A stretch of DNA of 64,000 nucleotides from an uncultured Desulfovibrio sp. (GTDB taxonomy: Bacteria > Desulfobacterota > Desulfovibrionia > Desulfovibrionales > Desulfovibrionaceae). A model generated the notes under the pieces. That model did no database searches. It was not told where the DNA came from and saw only the letters and a list, made by a program, of their open reading frames with translations. This document shows, piece after piece, positions 34,028-42,917 of this stretch (position 1 is its first letter; each line of letters starts with the position of its first letter). The position numbers were made by a program, and so were the translations under genes. The DNA is taken from NCBI GenBank assembly GCA_900546145.1, contig URBN01000001.1, positions 132,468-196,467 on the forward strand, read 5' to 3'.

Positions 34028-35290
34028 CTACAGATCGGCGGCGCCGGTGATGACACCGGTGACGGCGCTGGCTGCGGCAGTAACAGGGCTCGCGAGATAG
34101 ACCTCGCTCTCAAGGCTTCCCATGCGGCCGCGGAAGTTTCTGTTGGTGGTGGAAATGCAGCGCTCGCCATCGCCGAGGCAGCCCATATGGCCGCCGAGGC
34201 AGGGGCCGCAGGTGCAGGGGCCGATGATGCAGCCGGCGTCGGCGAAGACTTCCATGAGGCCTTCCTTCAGGCATTTGCGCCAGACTTCGGGCGTGGAGGG
34301 CAGAATGATGCAGCGCACGCCCTTGCTGACCTTGCGTCCGCGCAGGACATTGGCTGCGTCGAGCATATCCGAGTAACGGCCGTTGGTGCAGGAGCCAATG
34401 ACCACCTGATCGACCTTCACGTCCCTGAGTTCGGAGACGTTCTTCACATTTGAGGGGATGTGGGGGCAGGCCACCACGGGCTCCTGACCGGTGACATCGA
34501 TGTCCACGACGCTCTCGTAGACGCAGCCGGGATCCGCTGCGAACTTCGTATTCACGTCAGGGCGCTTGTGAGCGTGGCAGTAGGCGAGGGTGTGATCATC
34601 GCAGGGGAAGAGGCCCACCTTGCCGCCGGCTTCGATGGCCATGTTGGCCATGGTGAGACGGCCTTCCACGGGGAGATTGTCGATGACGGAGCCGCCGAAT
34701 TCGAGTGCTTTGTAGCGTGCGCCGTCCACGCCGATCCTGTGGATCAGGATGAGCATGAGATCCTTGGCGCGCAGATACTGATCGGGCGTGCCGGTGATGT
34801 TCACGCGGATGGTCGGAGGAACCTTGAACCAGGTTTCGCCGAGGGCCATGCCGGCGGCGAGATCCGTAGAGCCCATGCCTGTGGAGAAGGCGCTGATGCC
34901 ACCGTAGGTGCAGGTATGCGAGTCTGCGCCGATGACGAGGTCGCCGGGAGCCACAAGTCCCTGTTCGGGGAGCAGTGTGTGCTCGACGCCGCAGTTGCCG
35001 CCCTCGTAGTAATGGGTGATGTTCTGTTCGGCCGCGAACCTGCGGCTGATCATCACCTGGTTGGCGGAAGCGATGTCCTTCTGCGGGGTGAAATGATCCA
35101 TCACGAGGGCAACTTTGTCTTTGTCAAAGACACTGGTGGCGCCCATGGCCTTGAAGCCCTTGATGGCCAGGGGGCCGGTGATGTCATTGGCCAGCACGAG
35201 GTCAAGCCGGCAGTTGACGATTTGCCCGTCAGCGGTGATTTCTTCGTCTGTGTGTTTTTGCAGAATTTTCTGCGCAAGTGTCTGTTTCAT
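34028..35290 (-). CDS. leuC: 3-isopropylmalate dehydratase large subunit
   Basis: Aconitase-family enzyme, 420 residues, of the two-subunit archaeal/homoaconitase-like class. The [4Fe-4S] ligands appear in GSCTNGRYSDM and in GPCTCGPCLGGHMGCLGDGE. GADSHTCTYGG holds catalytic residues. It follows leuA by 18 bases. Confidence 0.95.
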   Translation of the reverse strand: MKQTLAQKILQKHTDEEITADGQIVNCRLDLVLANDITGPLAIKGFKAMGATSVFDKDKVALVMDHFTPQKDIASANQVMISRRFAAEQNITHYYEGGNCGVEHTLLPEQGLVAPGDLVIGADSHTCTYGGISAFSTGMGSTDLAAGMALGETWFKVPPTIRVNITGTPDQYLRAKDLMLILIHRIGVDGARYKALEFGGSVIDNLPVEGRLTMANMAIEAGGKVGLFPCDDHTLAYCHAHKRPDVNTKFAADPGCVYESVVDIDVTGQEPVVACPHIPSNVKNVSELRDVKVDQVVIGSCTNGRYSDMLDAANVLRGRKVSKGVRCIILPSTPEVWRKCLKEGLMEVFADAGCIIGPCTCGPCLGGHMGCLGDGERCISTTNRNFRGRMGSLESEVYLASPVTAAASAVTGVITGAADL

Positions 35291-35308
35291 TGTTTTTTCT
35301 CCGCGTGG

Positions 35309-36877
35309 CTAGGCGTTTTCGTCGTCGAGCTGGCAGTGGATTTTATGGCCTTCTTTCTCAGCCTGAACGAGATGGTTCAGAGCGTTCACATAGGCCTTGG
35401 CGGAAGCGACGATGATATCGGGATGGGCGCCGCGGCCGATGGCGCTGAAGCCGTTCTCGGCAATGCGCACGGTTACCTCGCCCATGGCGTCGGTGCCGCC
35501 GGTGATGGCATTAACGGAGTACTGCTCCAGTTCGGGCTGGCGGCCTACCATGTCGGCAATCACGTTGAACACGGCGTCAATGGGACCGACGCCGAAACCG
35601 GCGTGGCTCTTTTCAATGCCGTCCACGTCCATGAGCACAGCAGCCGTCGGAGGCACGCCGCCGGCATCAGAACTGGAAACGGAAACGTGGCTCAGGCGGT
35701 AACTGTCGGGCATGCGGTACAGCTTGTCCTGCACCAGGGCCATGAGGTCTTCGTCGTAGAGTTTCTTCTTGCGGTCCGAGAGATCCTTCACGGCCTCAAA
35801 GATGGTCTGCAGCTGCTCGTCGTCGAGTTTGTAACCCATGGACTCAAACTTGGAGCGTACGGCGTTGCGGCCGGAATGCTTGCCAATGACGAGGTTGGTG
35901 GAATCACGGCCCACGGACTGAGGAGTCATGATTTCGTACGTCTGACGGTTTTTCAGCATGCCGTCCTGGTGAATGCCGGACTCATGGGCGAAGGCGTTGG
36001 CGCCGATGATGGCCTTGTTGTGCGGGATGGGCTGGCCGATGGTCATGGAGAGCAGACGGCAGGACGGATAGAGCTGCGTGCTGACGATATTGCTTTCGAG
36101 GCCGTAGTAGTCTTTGCGCACGGCCAGGTTCATGGCCACTTCCTCGAGAGACGTGTTGCCGGCGCGCTCGCCTATGCCGCACAGGGTGACTTCGGCCTGC
36201 CGGGCGCCCACGCGCAGGGCGGCAAGGGTGTTGGCCACGCCCAGTCCGAGATCGTCATGACAGTGGATGGCGAAGACAGCTTTGTCCGCTCCGGGAGTGT
36301 TCTCAATGACATATTTGACGAGCTGGGCAAATTCGTCGGGCTCGGCATATCCCACGGTGTCAGGCAGATTGATGGTCGTGGCGCCGGCGCTGATGGCGGT
36401 GCCGCAGGCCCTGCAGAGGAAGTCCTTGTCAGAGCGGGAGGCGTCCTCGCAGGAAAACTCCACGTTGCTTGTCAGGGAAGCGGCGAGAGAGACGGAGCTT
36501 TTGATCATTTCAATGACTTGCTCCGGCGTCTTGCGCAGCTTGTACTTCATGTGCAGCTCGCTGGTGGCGAGGAAGGTGTGGATGCGGGGATTTTTGGCCA
36601 CGCTGATGGCTTCCCAGCAGCGGCGGATATCCTTTTCCATGCAGCGGGCGAGGCCGCAGATCTGGATATTGTCCCCGGCCTGCTTCGCAATGGCCTGAAC
36701 GGAGTCGAAATCTCCCTGGCTCGAGGCCGGGAATCCGGCTTCGATGACATCGACGCCGAGAATTTCGAGCTGATGGGCAATGCGCAGCTTTTCTGCGTGA
36801 TTCATGGTGCAGCCGGGAGACTGCTCACCGTCACGGAGTGTGGTATCAAAGAAAATGACGCGATTTGAACTAGCCAT
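35309..36877 (-). CDS. leuA: 2-isopropylmalate synthase
   Basis: Commits 2-oxoisovalerate to leucine synthesis using acetyl-CoA. 522 residues. The catalytic barrel starts FFDTTLRDGEQSPG and includes HCHDDLGLGVAN; the C-terminal ~120 residues are the leucine-sensing regulatory domain (VSSSDAGGVPPTAAVLM, INAITGGTDA-like). The ATG at 36877 has AAGGAGT upstream; the frame is open for another 34 codons but lacks a good start. The 104 bases between pssA and leuA show no leucine leader peptide. Confidence 0.96.
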   Translation of the reverse strand: MASSNRVIFFDTTLRDGEQSPGCTMNHAEKLRIAHQLEILGVDVIEAGFPASSQGDFDSVQAIAKQAGDNIQICGLARCMEKDIRRCWEAISVAKNPRIHTFLATSELHMKYKLRKTPEQVIEMIKSSVSLAASLTSNVEFSCEDASRSDKDFLCRACGTAISAGATTINLPDTVGYAEPDEFAQLVKYVIENTPGADKAVFAIHCHDDLGLGVANTLAALRVGARQAEVTLCGIGERAGNTSLEEVAMNLAVRKDYYGLESNIVSTQLYPSCRLLSMTIGQPIPHNKAIIGANAFAHESGIHQDGMLKNRQTYEIMTPQSVGRDSTNLVIGKHSGRNAVRSKFESMGYKLDDEQLQTIFEAVKDLSDRKKKLYDEDLMALVQDKLYRMPDSYRLSHVSVSSSDAGGVPPTAAVLMDVDGIEKSHAGFGVGPIDAVFNVIADMVGRQPELEQYSVNAITGGTDAMGEVTVRIAENGFSAIGRGAHPDIIVASAKAYVNALNHLVQAEKEGHKIHCQLDDENA

Positions 36878-36981
36878 ATAGAGACTCCTTGAACCTTGTT
36901 TTTGTGCATAACGACCGCGGGAGGCGGTTTGGCCAAGGGAGGCTCGTACCGCCAGAGGGGGCGGCGTGCCGCTATACACCG

Positions 36982-37860
36982 TTATTCATCAGAAGATGAA
37001 GCGGTGTGTAGTAGCTGGCTGTTGCGCTTGGGAAGGATAACGAAGTTATAGAGCAGGCCGCTCAGAATGTAGACAGCGCAGTACAGGAAGCTGATGATCT
37101 TGGGGGCGCTGTAGAGAAGGGCGAGAGAGAGCACGAACGCAACCAGGGTGCGGTAAGGATGCGCCCTGAGGAAGTCGTACTCTTTGAAGGAAAAGTAGCG
37201 GACAGTGCTGACCATGAGCAGTCCGAGGCCCACAGTGAGCAGCAGGCAGAAGTAGCGGGCTGCCGGAACGCACCATTCGGGCAGCTGCGTACACAGGAAA
37301 AAGTAACAGATCAGCGTGCAGGCCGCGGCGGGGATAGGCAGGCCCATGAAGAAACGTTTGCCTGCCGTAGGAGCCATGACGTTGAAGCGCGCGAGACGCA
37401 GAGCCCCGCAGCCGGCGTAGATAAAGGCACAGGCTACGCCGATGCGTCCAAAGGCCTGCAGGCTCATTTCCCAGGAAAGAATGGCCGGAGCTATGCCGAA
37501 GGCAACGAGGTCGGCAAGGGAATCGAACTGGACGCCGAAGGCGCTCGCCGAATGCGTCAGACGGGCGACCTTGCCGTCAAGACCATCCATGAGCGCGGAT
37601 ACCAGGAGGGCCAGGCACGCGTCATCAAAGCGTCCCTGAACGGCCCAGATGATGGACAGGAAACCGAGAAACATGCTCGTCATGGTGAACATGTTCGGCA
37701 GAATGTAGACAGCACGCCTGTCCTTCAGCCTCATCCGTATCTGGCGGTTGAGACGGAAGCGCTCTCTGCGTCCTTCTTCGGACGAGCTGTCCGCGCCCTC
37801 CGGGCTGACAACATTCTGCTGGCTTTCCTGATCCACTTTGTACTCCCGCAATGAATCCAC
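36982..37860 (-). CDS. pssA: CDP-diacylglycerol-serine O-phosphatidyltransferase
   Basis: Makes phosphatidylserine in the inner membrane. The CDP-alcohol phosphatidyltransferase motif is complete (DGLDGKVAR, eight residues, GVQFDSLAD). About eight hydrophobic segments follow a ~48-residue charged N terminus. The GTG at 37860 has a weak ribosome-binding site; a second GTG at 37836 has GGGAG six bases upstream and may be the true start. It lies eight bases after psd, its partner enzyme. Confidence 0.94.
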   Translation of the reverse strand: MDSLREYKVDQESQQNVVSPEGADSSSEEGRRERFRLNRQIRMRLKDRRAVYILPNMFTMTSMFLGFLSIIWAVQGRFDDACLALLVSALMDGLDGKVARLTHSASAFGVQFDSLADLVAFGIAPAILSWEMSLQAFGRIGVACAFIYAGCGALRLARFNVMAPTAGKRFFMGLPIPAAACTLICYFFLCTQLPEWCVPAARYFCLLLTVGLGLLMVSTVRYFSFKEYDFLRAHPYRTLVAFVLSLALLYSAPKIISFLYCAVYILSGLLYNFVILPKRNSQLLHTASSSDE

Positions 37861-37868
37861 GCAGGCGG

Positions 37869-38513
37869 TCAGTTCTTTTTCCTGGCGACAATGGTCTGCC
37901 CGGCGAGAACAGTATCTCCCAGCGCGGTCACAGGACTATAGCCAGAGGGCAGGTAAAGGTCAACACGGCTGCCAAAGCGAATCATGCCGAAGCGTTCACC
38001 GCGGGCGAGTGTGTCACCTTCTTCCGTGCGGCACACGATGCGGCGCGCGACAAGGCCTGCGATCTGCACGAAGGACCAGGTCGATCCGTCCGCGGCTTCG
38101 GCCAGGAATCCGCAGCGTTCGTTATATTTGGAGGCCTTGTCCAGGGAGGCGTTGAAGTATTTGCCTGGCCAGTAGGTGATGTGACGGATAGTGCCGGCAA
38201 CGGGCATGCGGTTTACGTGCACGCTGAAGAGATTCATGAAAATGGAGACGCAGACGCGTGTCTCCCCGCTCATGGGATCCTCCTTCTCCTCTATGCGCAC
38301 GATTTTCCCGTCTGCGGGACTCACGGCGCAGTCAGGATCGGTGGGAACAACGCGTTCGGGATCCCTGAAGAAATGCAGGGCGAACCAGACAGCCACGAGG
38401 GAGAGCACGGCCAGCAGGGTGCAGCCGAGCAGAGCGAAGACGATGGCGCAGACTGTGGTCAGAAAGATGACGGGATAGCCTTCTGGCGTGACGGCGCTGT
38501 TGGCTTTGCGCAT
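37869..38513 (-). CDS. psd: Phosphatidylserine decarboxylase
   Basis: Decarboxylates phosphatidylserine to phosphatidylethanolamine. This is the short type (214 residues) of PSD. The proenzyme cleavage site giving the pyruvoyl group is the Gly-Ser of IRFGSRVDLYLP near the C terminus; FFRDPERVVP and VSPADGKIV are also typical. GGAGG precedes ATG. The gene starts the psd-pssA-leuACDB series. Confidence 0.95.
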   Translation of the reverse strand: MRKANSAVTPEGYPVIFLTTVCAIVFALLGCTLLAVLSLVAVWFALHFFRDPERVVPTDPDCAVSPADGKIVRIEEKEDPMSGETRVCVSIFMNLFSVHVNRMPVAGTIRHITYWPGKYFNASLDKASKYNERCGFLAEAADGSTWSFVQIAGLVARRIVCRTEEGDTLARGERFGMIRFGSRVDLYLPSGYSPVTALGDTVLAGQTIVARKKN

Positions 38514-38537
38514 GGGATGACCTCCGGAAAGTGTCAG

Positions 38538-38572
38538 AAAAGGCGGCGGAAGGTGGATAGCCTCCCGCCGCC
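38538..38572 (-). terminator. Terminator of purL
   Basis: A 12-base stem (GGCGGCGGGAGG with CCTTCCGCCGCC, one G-T pair) followed by TTTTCT on the minus strand. Confidence 0.85.
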
Positions 38573-38600
38573 GGGATGAAGCGGATGTATGACGGGCGGA

Positions 38601-41600
38601 CTACCAGTCGAGCGTGTGCTTGAAGGCAGTGGTCAGCTGATCCACGGGTTCGCTCAGGATCTGGGAGCTGCCGCTCGTGAGGGTCATACGGCCGGTGTCG
38701 GTTACCTTGCCGATGCGCCTGCAGACCTGGTAGAGTCCGAGGGTGTCCAGAACGGCGCAGAGTTCGGGCCTGACGGTGATCAGCATGCGGCTGGCAGATT
38801 CGGAGTACAGCAGCTCCGTGGTGTTCAGGCCGGCGCTGGCAGGCACCTTGTCGATGTCGATTTCGCAGCCCACGCGGCCGCCGATGCACATTTCGGCGAG
38901 AGCGACAGCGAGGCCGCCGTCCGAGCAGTCGTGGCAGGCAGAGACGCCGCGCTGTCCCATGAGGCCGTTGATGGCGCGGTAGCGGGGCAGGGCTGTGGCA
39001 GCGTCCACGGTGGGCACTTGGCCGCCGCAGAGACCGAGTTCCTCGGCGGCTTCGGAGCCGCCCATCTCCCGGTAGGTGCAGCCCATGAGGTAGATGGCGT
39101 CACCGGGATGCTTGAAGTCGGACGTCTGCGTGGCCACCACGTTGTTGATGACGCCGATGCAGGAGAAGAGCACCGTCGGCGGGATGGAAATCTTGACGCC
39201 GCCCATGGTGTAGTCGTTCTTCATGGAGTCCTTGCCGGAAATGCAGGGCACGCCGAAGGCCAGCGAGTAATGGCGCAGGGCCTTGCAGGCACGCACCAGC
39301 TGGGCCAGTTTGTACTGTCCGTCGGGGTTCTTCTCGCTCTCAACGGGGGCGCACCAGCAGAAGTTGTCCACGCCGGCCATGAAGTCGGGGTTGCCGCCAA
39401 CGGCCACGGCGTTGCGGATGGCTTCGTCCATGGCGTTGGCCATCATCCAGTACGTGTCATAGTCGCTGTAGCGGGGGCAGATGCCGTGCGAAATGACCAG
39501 GCCCTCATCGCTTTCGAGCACGGGCCGGATGACGCCGGCGTCAGAAGGACCGTCGCGCTTTATGCCGCAGAGGGGCTTGATGACGCTGCCGCCTTTCACT
39601 TCATGATCGTACTGGCGGACAATGTATTCCTTGGAGCAGATATTGAGGCGGCCAAGCATTTTTTTGAGGAAGCTGCCCTGTTCGGGAGCGCTGACCTCGA
39701 CATTGATGTCGTGATGCTGGGGACGTTCCCAGCGGGCCTTCAGGCGGAACTGCGGCACGCCTTCGTGCATGAACTTCATGTCGATGGAGCCCACCAGGCG
39801 GTCGCCGTAGTAAACCTCGAAGAAACCGGATTCGTTGTACGATCCGAGCACGGTGGCTTCCACGTCCATGCGCTTTGCCATGTCCAGGAATTCTTTGATG
39901 TGTTCCGGCGGCACGGCAAGGGTCATACGTTCCTGGGCCTCGGAAACGAGGATTTCCCAGGGGCGCAGGCCATCGTACTTGAGCGGAGCCTTGGAAATAT
40001 CGAGCACGCAGCCGTTGGTGTCCTCGGCCATTTCACCCACGGAGGAAGACAGGCCGCCAGCGCCGTTATCAGTGATGGCGTGATAAAGTCCCATGTCGCG
40101 GGCTTTGATGATGAAGTCATACATCTTGCGCTGCGTGATGGGGTCGCCAATCTGCACGGCCGTGGCAGGGGAGCCCTCGTTAAGCTCCTCGGAGGAGAAG
40201 GTGGCGCCGTGGATGCCGTCCTTGCCGATGCGGCCGCCCGTCATGACGATGAGATCGCCGGGAAGGGCCTTCTTCTGCCAGCCGGGTTTGCCGTTCACCG
40301 TGGTGGGCAGCATGCCGACCGTGCCGCAGTAGACAAGCGGCTTGCCGAGATAGCGGTCGTCAAAAACAACGGAGCCGTTGACCGTTGGGATGCCGGACTT
40401 GTTGCCGCCGTCCTCAACGCCCCTGCGCACGCCCTCGAGGACGCGGCGGGGATGCTGCAGACGGGGCGGGAGTTCACCCTTGTAGAAGGGCGAGGCGAAG
40501 CAGAAGACGTCGGTATTGCAGAGCAGGTTGGCACCCATGCCGGTGCCCATGGGGTCGCGGTTGACGCCCACGATGCCCGTGAGAGCTCCGCCGTAAGGAT
40601 CAAGGGCGGACGGGCTGTTGTGTGTCTCGACCTTGATGCAGGCGTCCCAGTTTCTGTCGAAGGCGATGACGCCGGCGTTGTCAGAGAACACGGACTTGCA
40701 GAAGTCCTCGCTGCCGAGCTGGCTGCGGATGTGAGCCGTGGTGTCGCGGATGCAGGTCTTGTAGAGATTGTTGATCTCTTCCGTCATGCCCGTTTCGGTG
40801 TTTTCGTAATGGATGCGGGAGGCAAAAATTTTGTGTTTGCAGTGCTCGGACCACGTCTGGGCCATGACTTCCATTTCGAGATCCGTGGGGTCGGCGGGCA
40901 GGCCGAGTTTCGCGCGGCGGGAAGCCTCGGGTTCGCCATGGAAATGGTCCCGGATGGAGTGCATTTCCTCAAGGCTGAGAGCCCAGGTGTTGGTGTGGCT
41001 CATTCTGTCGAGAGCCTCGTCGTCGAGTGTGGACAGCGGCAGCGTTTCGACGGTGTCGATGGCCTCGCCGGTGACCTTCGCGGCCTGGGGTTCGAATCCG
41101 GGCTCCTTCTTCCATTCGGCGATGGTCTTGATGCGGTAGCGCTGAATGAGATTGTTGCAGAGGAGGTCAGACGCGATGTGCTCCACGTCGCTCATGCTCA
41201 GGCTGTCAGGCGTGTCGAGGATGAGCTGGTACTGCACGGCCGTGTAGACCCGCAGGGACTCGCGATCGATATCAAGAACCATGGCTGCGGTATCGCGGGC
41301 CGTGCGGGCCTCATTGTCCGTGACGCCGGGACGGAAGCCGACTTCGATGAAGTAGGCCGGTTCCGGAGAACGCAGGGGCAGGGGCTCGAGGGAGGCTTCC
41401 TGCAGAATGGGATCGTGCCAGATGGCTTCCTCCACCAGCCTTTCGGCCTGGGTCCTGTCGAGGCCGTCAACCGTGAAGACCTTGACCTGACGGACGGCGC
41501 TGACCTTGAGGCCGAGAGAGCTTTCGATGTACTGGGCTGTGCTGCGGCCCTGGGAATCATCAAGACCGGCTCTGGGTCCGGTTTCTATACGGTAGAGCAT
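38601..41600 (-). CDS. purL: Phosphoribosylformylglycinamidine synthase with two PurS-like N-terminal modules
   Basis: Fourth step of purine synthesis: FGAR to FGAM using ATP and ammonia. 999 residues. Residues ~1-70 and ~80-160 each look like a PurS module (FTVDGLDRTQAERLV, then FRPGVTDNEARTARDTAAM). From ~180 the PurL core follows: QTWSEHCKHKIF, KVETHNSPSALDPYGGALTG, NGAGGLSSSVGEMAE, SGKDSMKND and HDCSDGGLAVALAEM. No glutaminase domain is present, so a separate PurQ must supply ammonia. The ATG at 41600 follows GGAG; an earlier in-frame ATG (41615) lacks one. It lies 32 bases after ispB. Confidence 0.93.
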   Translation of the reverse strand: MLYRIETGPRAGLDDSQGRSTAQYIESSLGLKVSAVRQVKVFTVDGLDRTQAERLVEEAIWHDPILQEASLEPLPLRSPEPAYFIEVGFRPGVTDNEARTARDTAAMVLDIDRESLRVYTAVQYQLILDTPDSLSMSDVEHIASDLLCNNLIQRYRIKTIAEWKKEPGFEPQAAKVTGEAIDTVETLPLSTLDDEALDRMSHTNTWALSLEEMHSIRDHFHGEPEASRRAKLGLPADPTDLEMEVMAQTWSEHCKHKIFASRIHYENTETGMTEEINNLYKTCIRDTTAHIRSQLGSEDFCKSVFSDNAGVIAFDRNWDACIKVETHNSPSALDPYGGALTGIVGVNRDPMGTGMGANLLCNTDVFCFASPFYKGELPPRLQHPRRVLEGVRRGVEDGGNKSGIPTVNGSVVFDDRYLGKPLVYCGTVGMLPTTVNGKPGWQKKALPGDLIVMTGGRIGKDGIHGATFSSEELNEGSPATAVQIGDPITQRKMYDFIIKARDMGLYHAITDNGAGGLSSSVGEMAEDTNGCVLDISKAPLKYDGLRPWEILVSEAQERMTLAVPPEHIKEFLDMAKRMDVEATVLGSYNESGFFEVYYGDRLVGSIDMKFMHEGVPQFRLKARWERPQHHDINVEVSAPEQGSFLKKMLGRLNICSKEYIVRQYDHEVKGGSVIKPLCGIKRDGPSDAGVIRPVLESDEGLVISHGICPRYSDYDTYWMMANAMDEAIRNAVAVGGNPDFMAGVDNFCWCAPVESEKNPDGQYKLAQLVRACKALRHYSLAFGVPCISGKDSMKNDYTMGGVKISIPPTVLFSCIGVINNVVATQTSDFKHPGDAIYLMGCTYREMGGSEAAEELGLCGGQVPTVDAATALPRYRAINGLMGQRGVSACHDCSDGGLAVALAEMCIGGRVGCEIDIDKVPASAGLNTTELLYSESASRMLITVRPELCAVLDTLGLYQVCRRIGKVTDTGRMTLTSGSSQILSEPVDQLTTAFKHTLDW

Positions 41601-41632
41601 GTGCGTCTCCTGCATCTCGTTAGATGTTGGTT

Positions 41633-42604
41633 TTATTTCCTGCGGTCGCGGACGAAGTCGGCCATCTGCATAAGAATTCTGCGCTCGGCGCAGTCGGGTG
41701 TTTTTTCGAGAGCCTCGCGGGCTCTCGTGAGGTAGACGTCCGCTTCCTCGCGGACCTTTGTGTCCAGTCCGCGCCCGCGTATGTCGGCGCAGATGGATTC
41801 TATCTCTTCGTTTGTAAAAGTCCCTTCAGAGAAGGATTTATCGAACGCTCCGCGCTTCTCTCCGTCAAGGCCGAGGCGGTAGAGCTGCAGGGGCGGCGTC
41901 AGCTTGCCCTCCCGGAGGTCGCCTCCGGTGGGCTTGCCCGTGCTTTCTTCTGAAGCGCAGTCGAGGGCGTCATCAACCATCTGGAAGGCCATGCCGATGT
42001 TTTCGCCGAAGGCGCTGATGGCCCTGATACTCTCATCGGGCGCTCCCGCGAAGACGGCGCCCATTTCGCAGGCGGAGCGGATGAGGCAGGCCGTCTTTCC
42101 GCGGATGATGTCCGTGTATTCGGACAGCGTCAGGCTGACGTTGTGCATGGCATGGAGTTCGAGGATCTCACCGGCTGCCGTTTCATAGGTGGCCCGGGAA
42201 AAGATGCTGCACAGGGCGGGACTGCCGTAGGAGGCCACAAAGTCGTTGGCCGCGGAAAGCAGCGCGTCACCGGCGAGTATGGTTTCCGTCACGCCATAGA
42301 GTGTGTGGGAGGCCGGCTTGCCTCTGCGCGTGGGGGCGTTGTCGATGACGTCATCGTGCATGAGCGTGGCGGCGTGCAGCATTTCAAGCGTGCAGGACAG
42401 CGGGTAGATTTTTTTGTCCCTGCAGCCGAAGAGCTTGGCCGTCAGAATGGTCAGGAGCGGGCGCAGACGTTTGCCCCCGGCGGTAATGGTATGCCCTGCT
42501 GCGGGACGGACGGGGGCCGGCAGCTTCTCGATAAGAGTGTCGAGAGCGCGGTTTATCTCTGGCAGTTCCAGAGCGAGGCGGGCTTTCAGAAGAAGATTGG
42601 GCAT
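41633..42604 (-). CDS. ispB: Polyprenyl diphosphate synthase (menaquinone side chain)
   Basis: A trans-prenyltransferase making the long isoprenoid tail, here most likely for menaquinone, since ubiE/menG is nearby. 323 residues. First Asp-rich motif DDVID in LMHDDVIDNAPTRRGK, GGKRLRP upstream, and second motif DDALD in FQMVDDALDCASEE. The frame extends 35 codons further 5', but the family normally begins near the ATG at 42604. Chain length cannot be told from sequence. Confidence 0.92.
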   Translation of the reverse strand: MPNLLLKARLALELPEINRALDTLIEKLPAPVRPAAGHTITAGGKRLRPLLTILTAKLFGCRDKKIYPLSCTLEMLHAATLMHDDVIDNAPTRRGKPASHTLYGVTETILAGDALLSAANDFVASYGSPALCSIFSRATYETAAGEILELHAMHNVSLTLSEYTDIIRGKTACLIRSACEMGAVFAGAPDESIRAISAFGENIGMAFQMVDDALDCASEESTGKPTGGDLREGKLTPPLQLYRLGLDGEKRGAFDKSFSEGTFTNEEIESICADIRGRGLDTKVREEADVYLTRAREALEKTPDCAERRILMQMADFVRDRRK

Positions 42605-42917
42605 AAGCTGTCCGTAAACGTACCTCCGCCAGTGGAGGCGGATGATTCCTGTTTCTCTGAGAATGGCACTGCTGCCCCGGAGAGCTGCAGCGTCTTCTAT
42701 TCTCTCCACAGGCGTGGATTTCCGTGAGATCCACGGTATGTTAGAGGTTCTCTGACACGAAAAAACTATCTGCCGGGAAAGGGCTGGTCTGGTTCCCTGT
42801 GTACGTTCACCAGCACTGCCTTCCTCCTTCCAAGGGAAGTGGAGAGCTCCGGCGGACAGGGGAAAACGGGATCTTCCGCTCCTTTCCGGAATGCGGAACG
42901 GAGCGGAAGAAAGCTGA
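42605..42917. other. Intergenic region between ispB and the nucleotide-sugar dehydrogenase
   Basis: No gene is convincing here. It contains a hairpin at 42873-42909 (described separately) and the likely leader of ispB-purL; I could not define its promoter. Confidence 0.5.
42873..42909 (-). terminator. Probable terminator of the nucleotide-sugar dehydrogenase gene
   Basis: CTTCCGCTCC / GGAGCGGAAG with an inner TTCCG/CGGAA helix; TTTT comes six to nine bases later, so efficiency is uncertain. Confidence 0.6.

Noticed and set aside
34460..36868. An 802-codon open frame opposite leuC and leuA
   Set aside because: Low-complexity His/Gly/Val-rich translation without motifs; it mirrors the leuC-leuA coding strand.
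38589..41735. A 1048-codon open frame on the plus strand opposite purL
   Set aside because: Its product is Gly/Val/Ala/His/Asp-rich with no domain, the typical shadow of a GC-rich gene; the minus strand encodes a full PurL.
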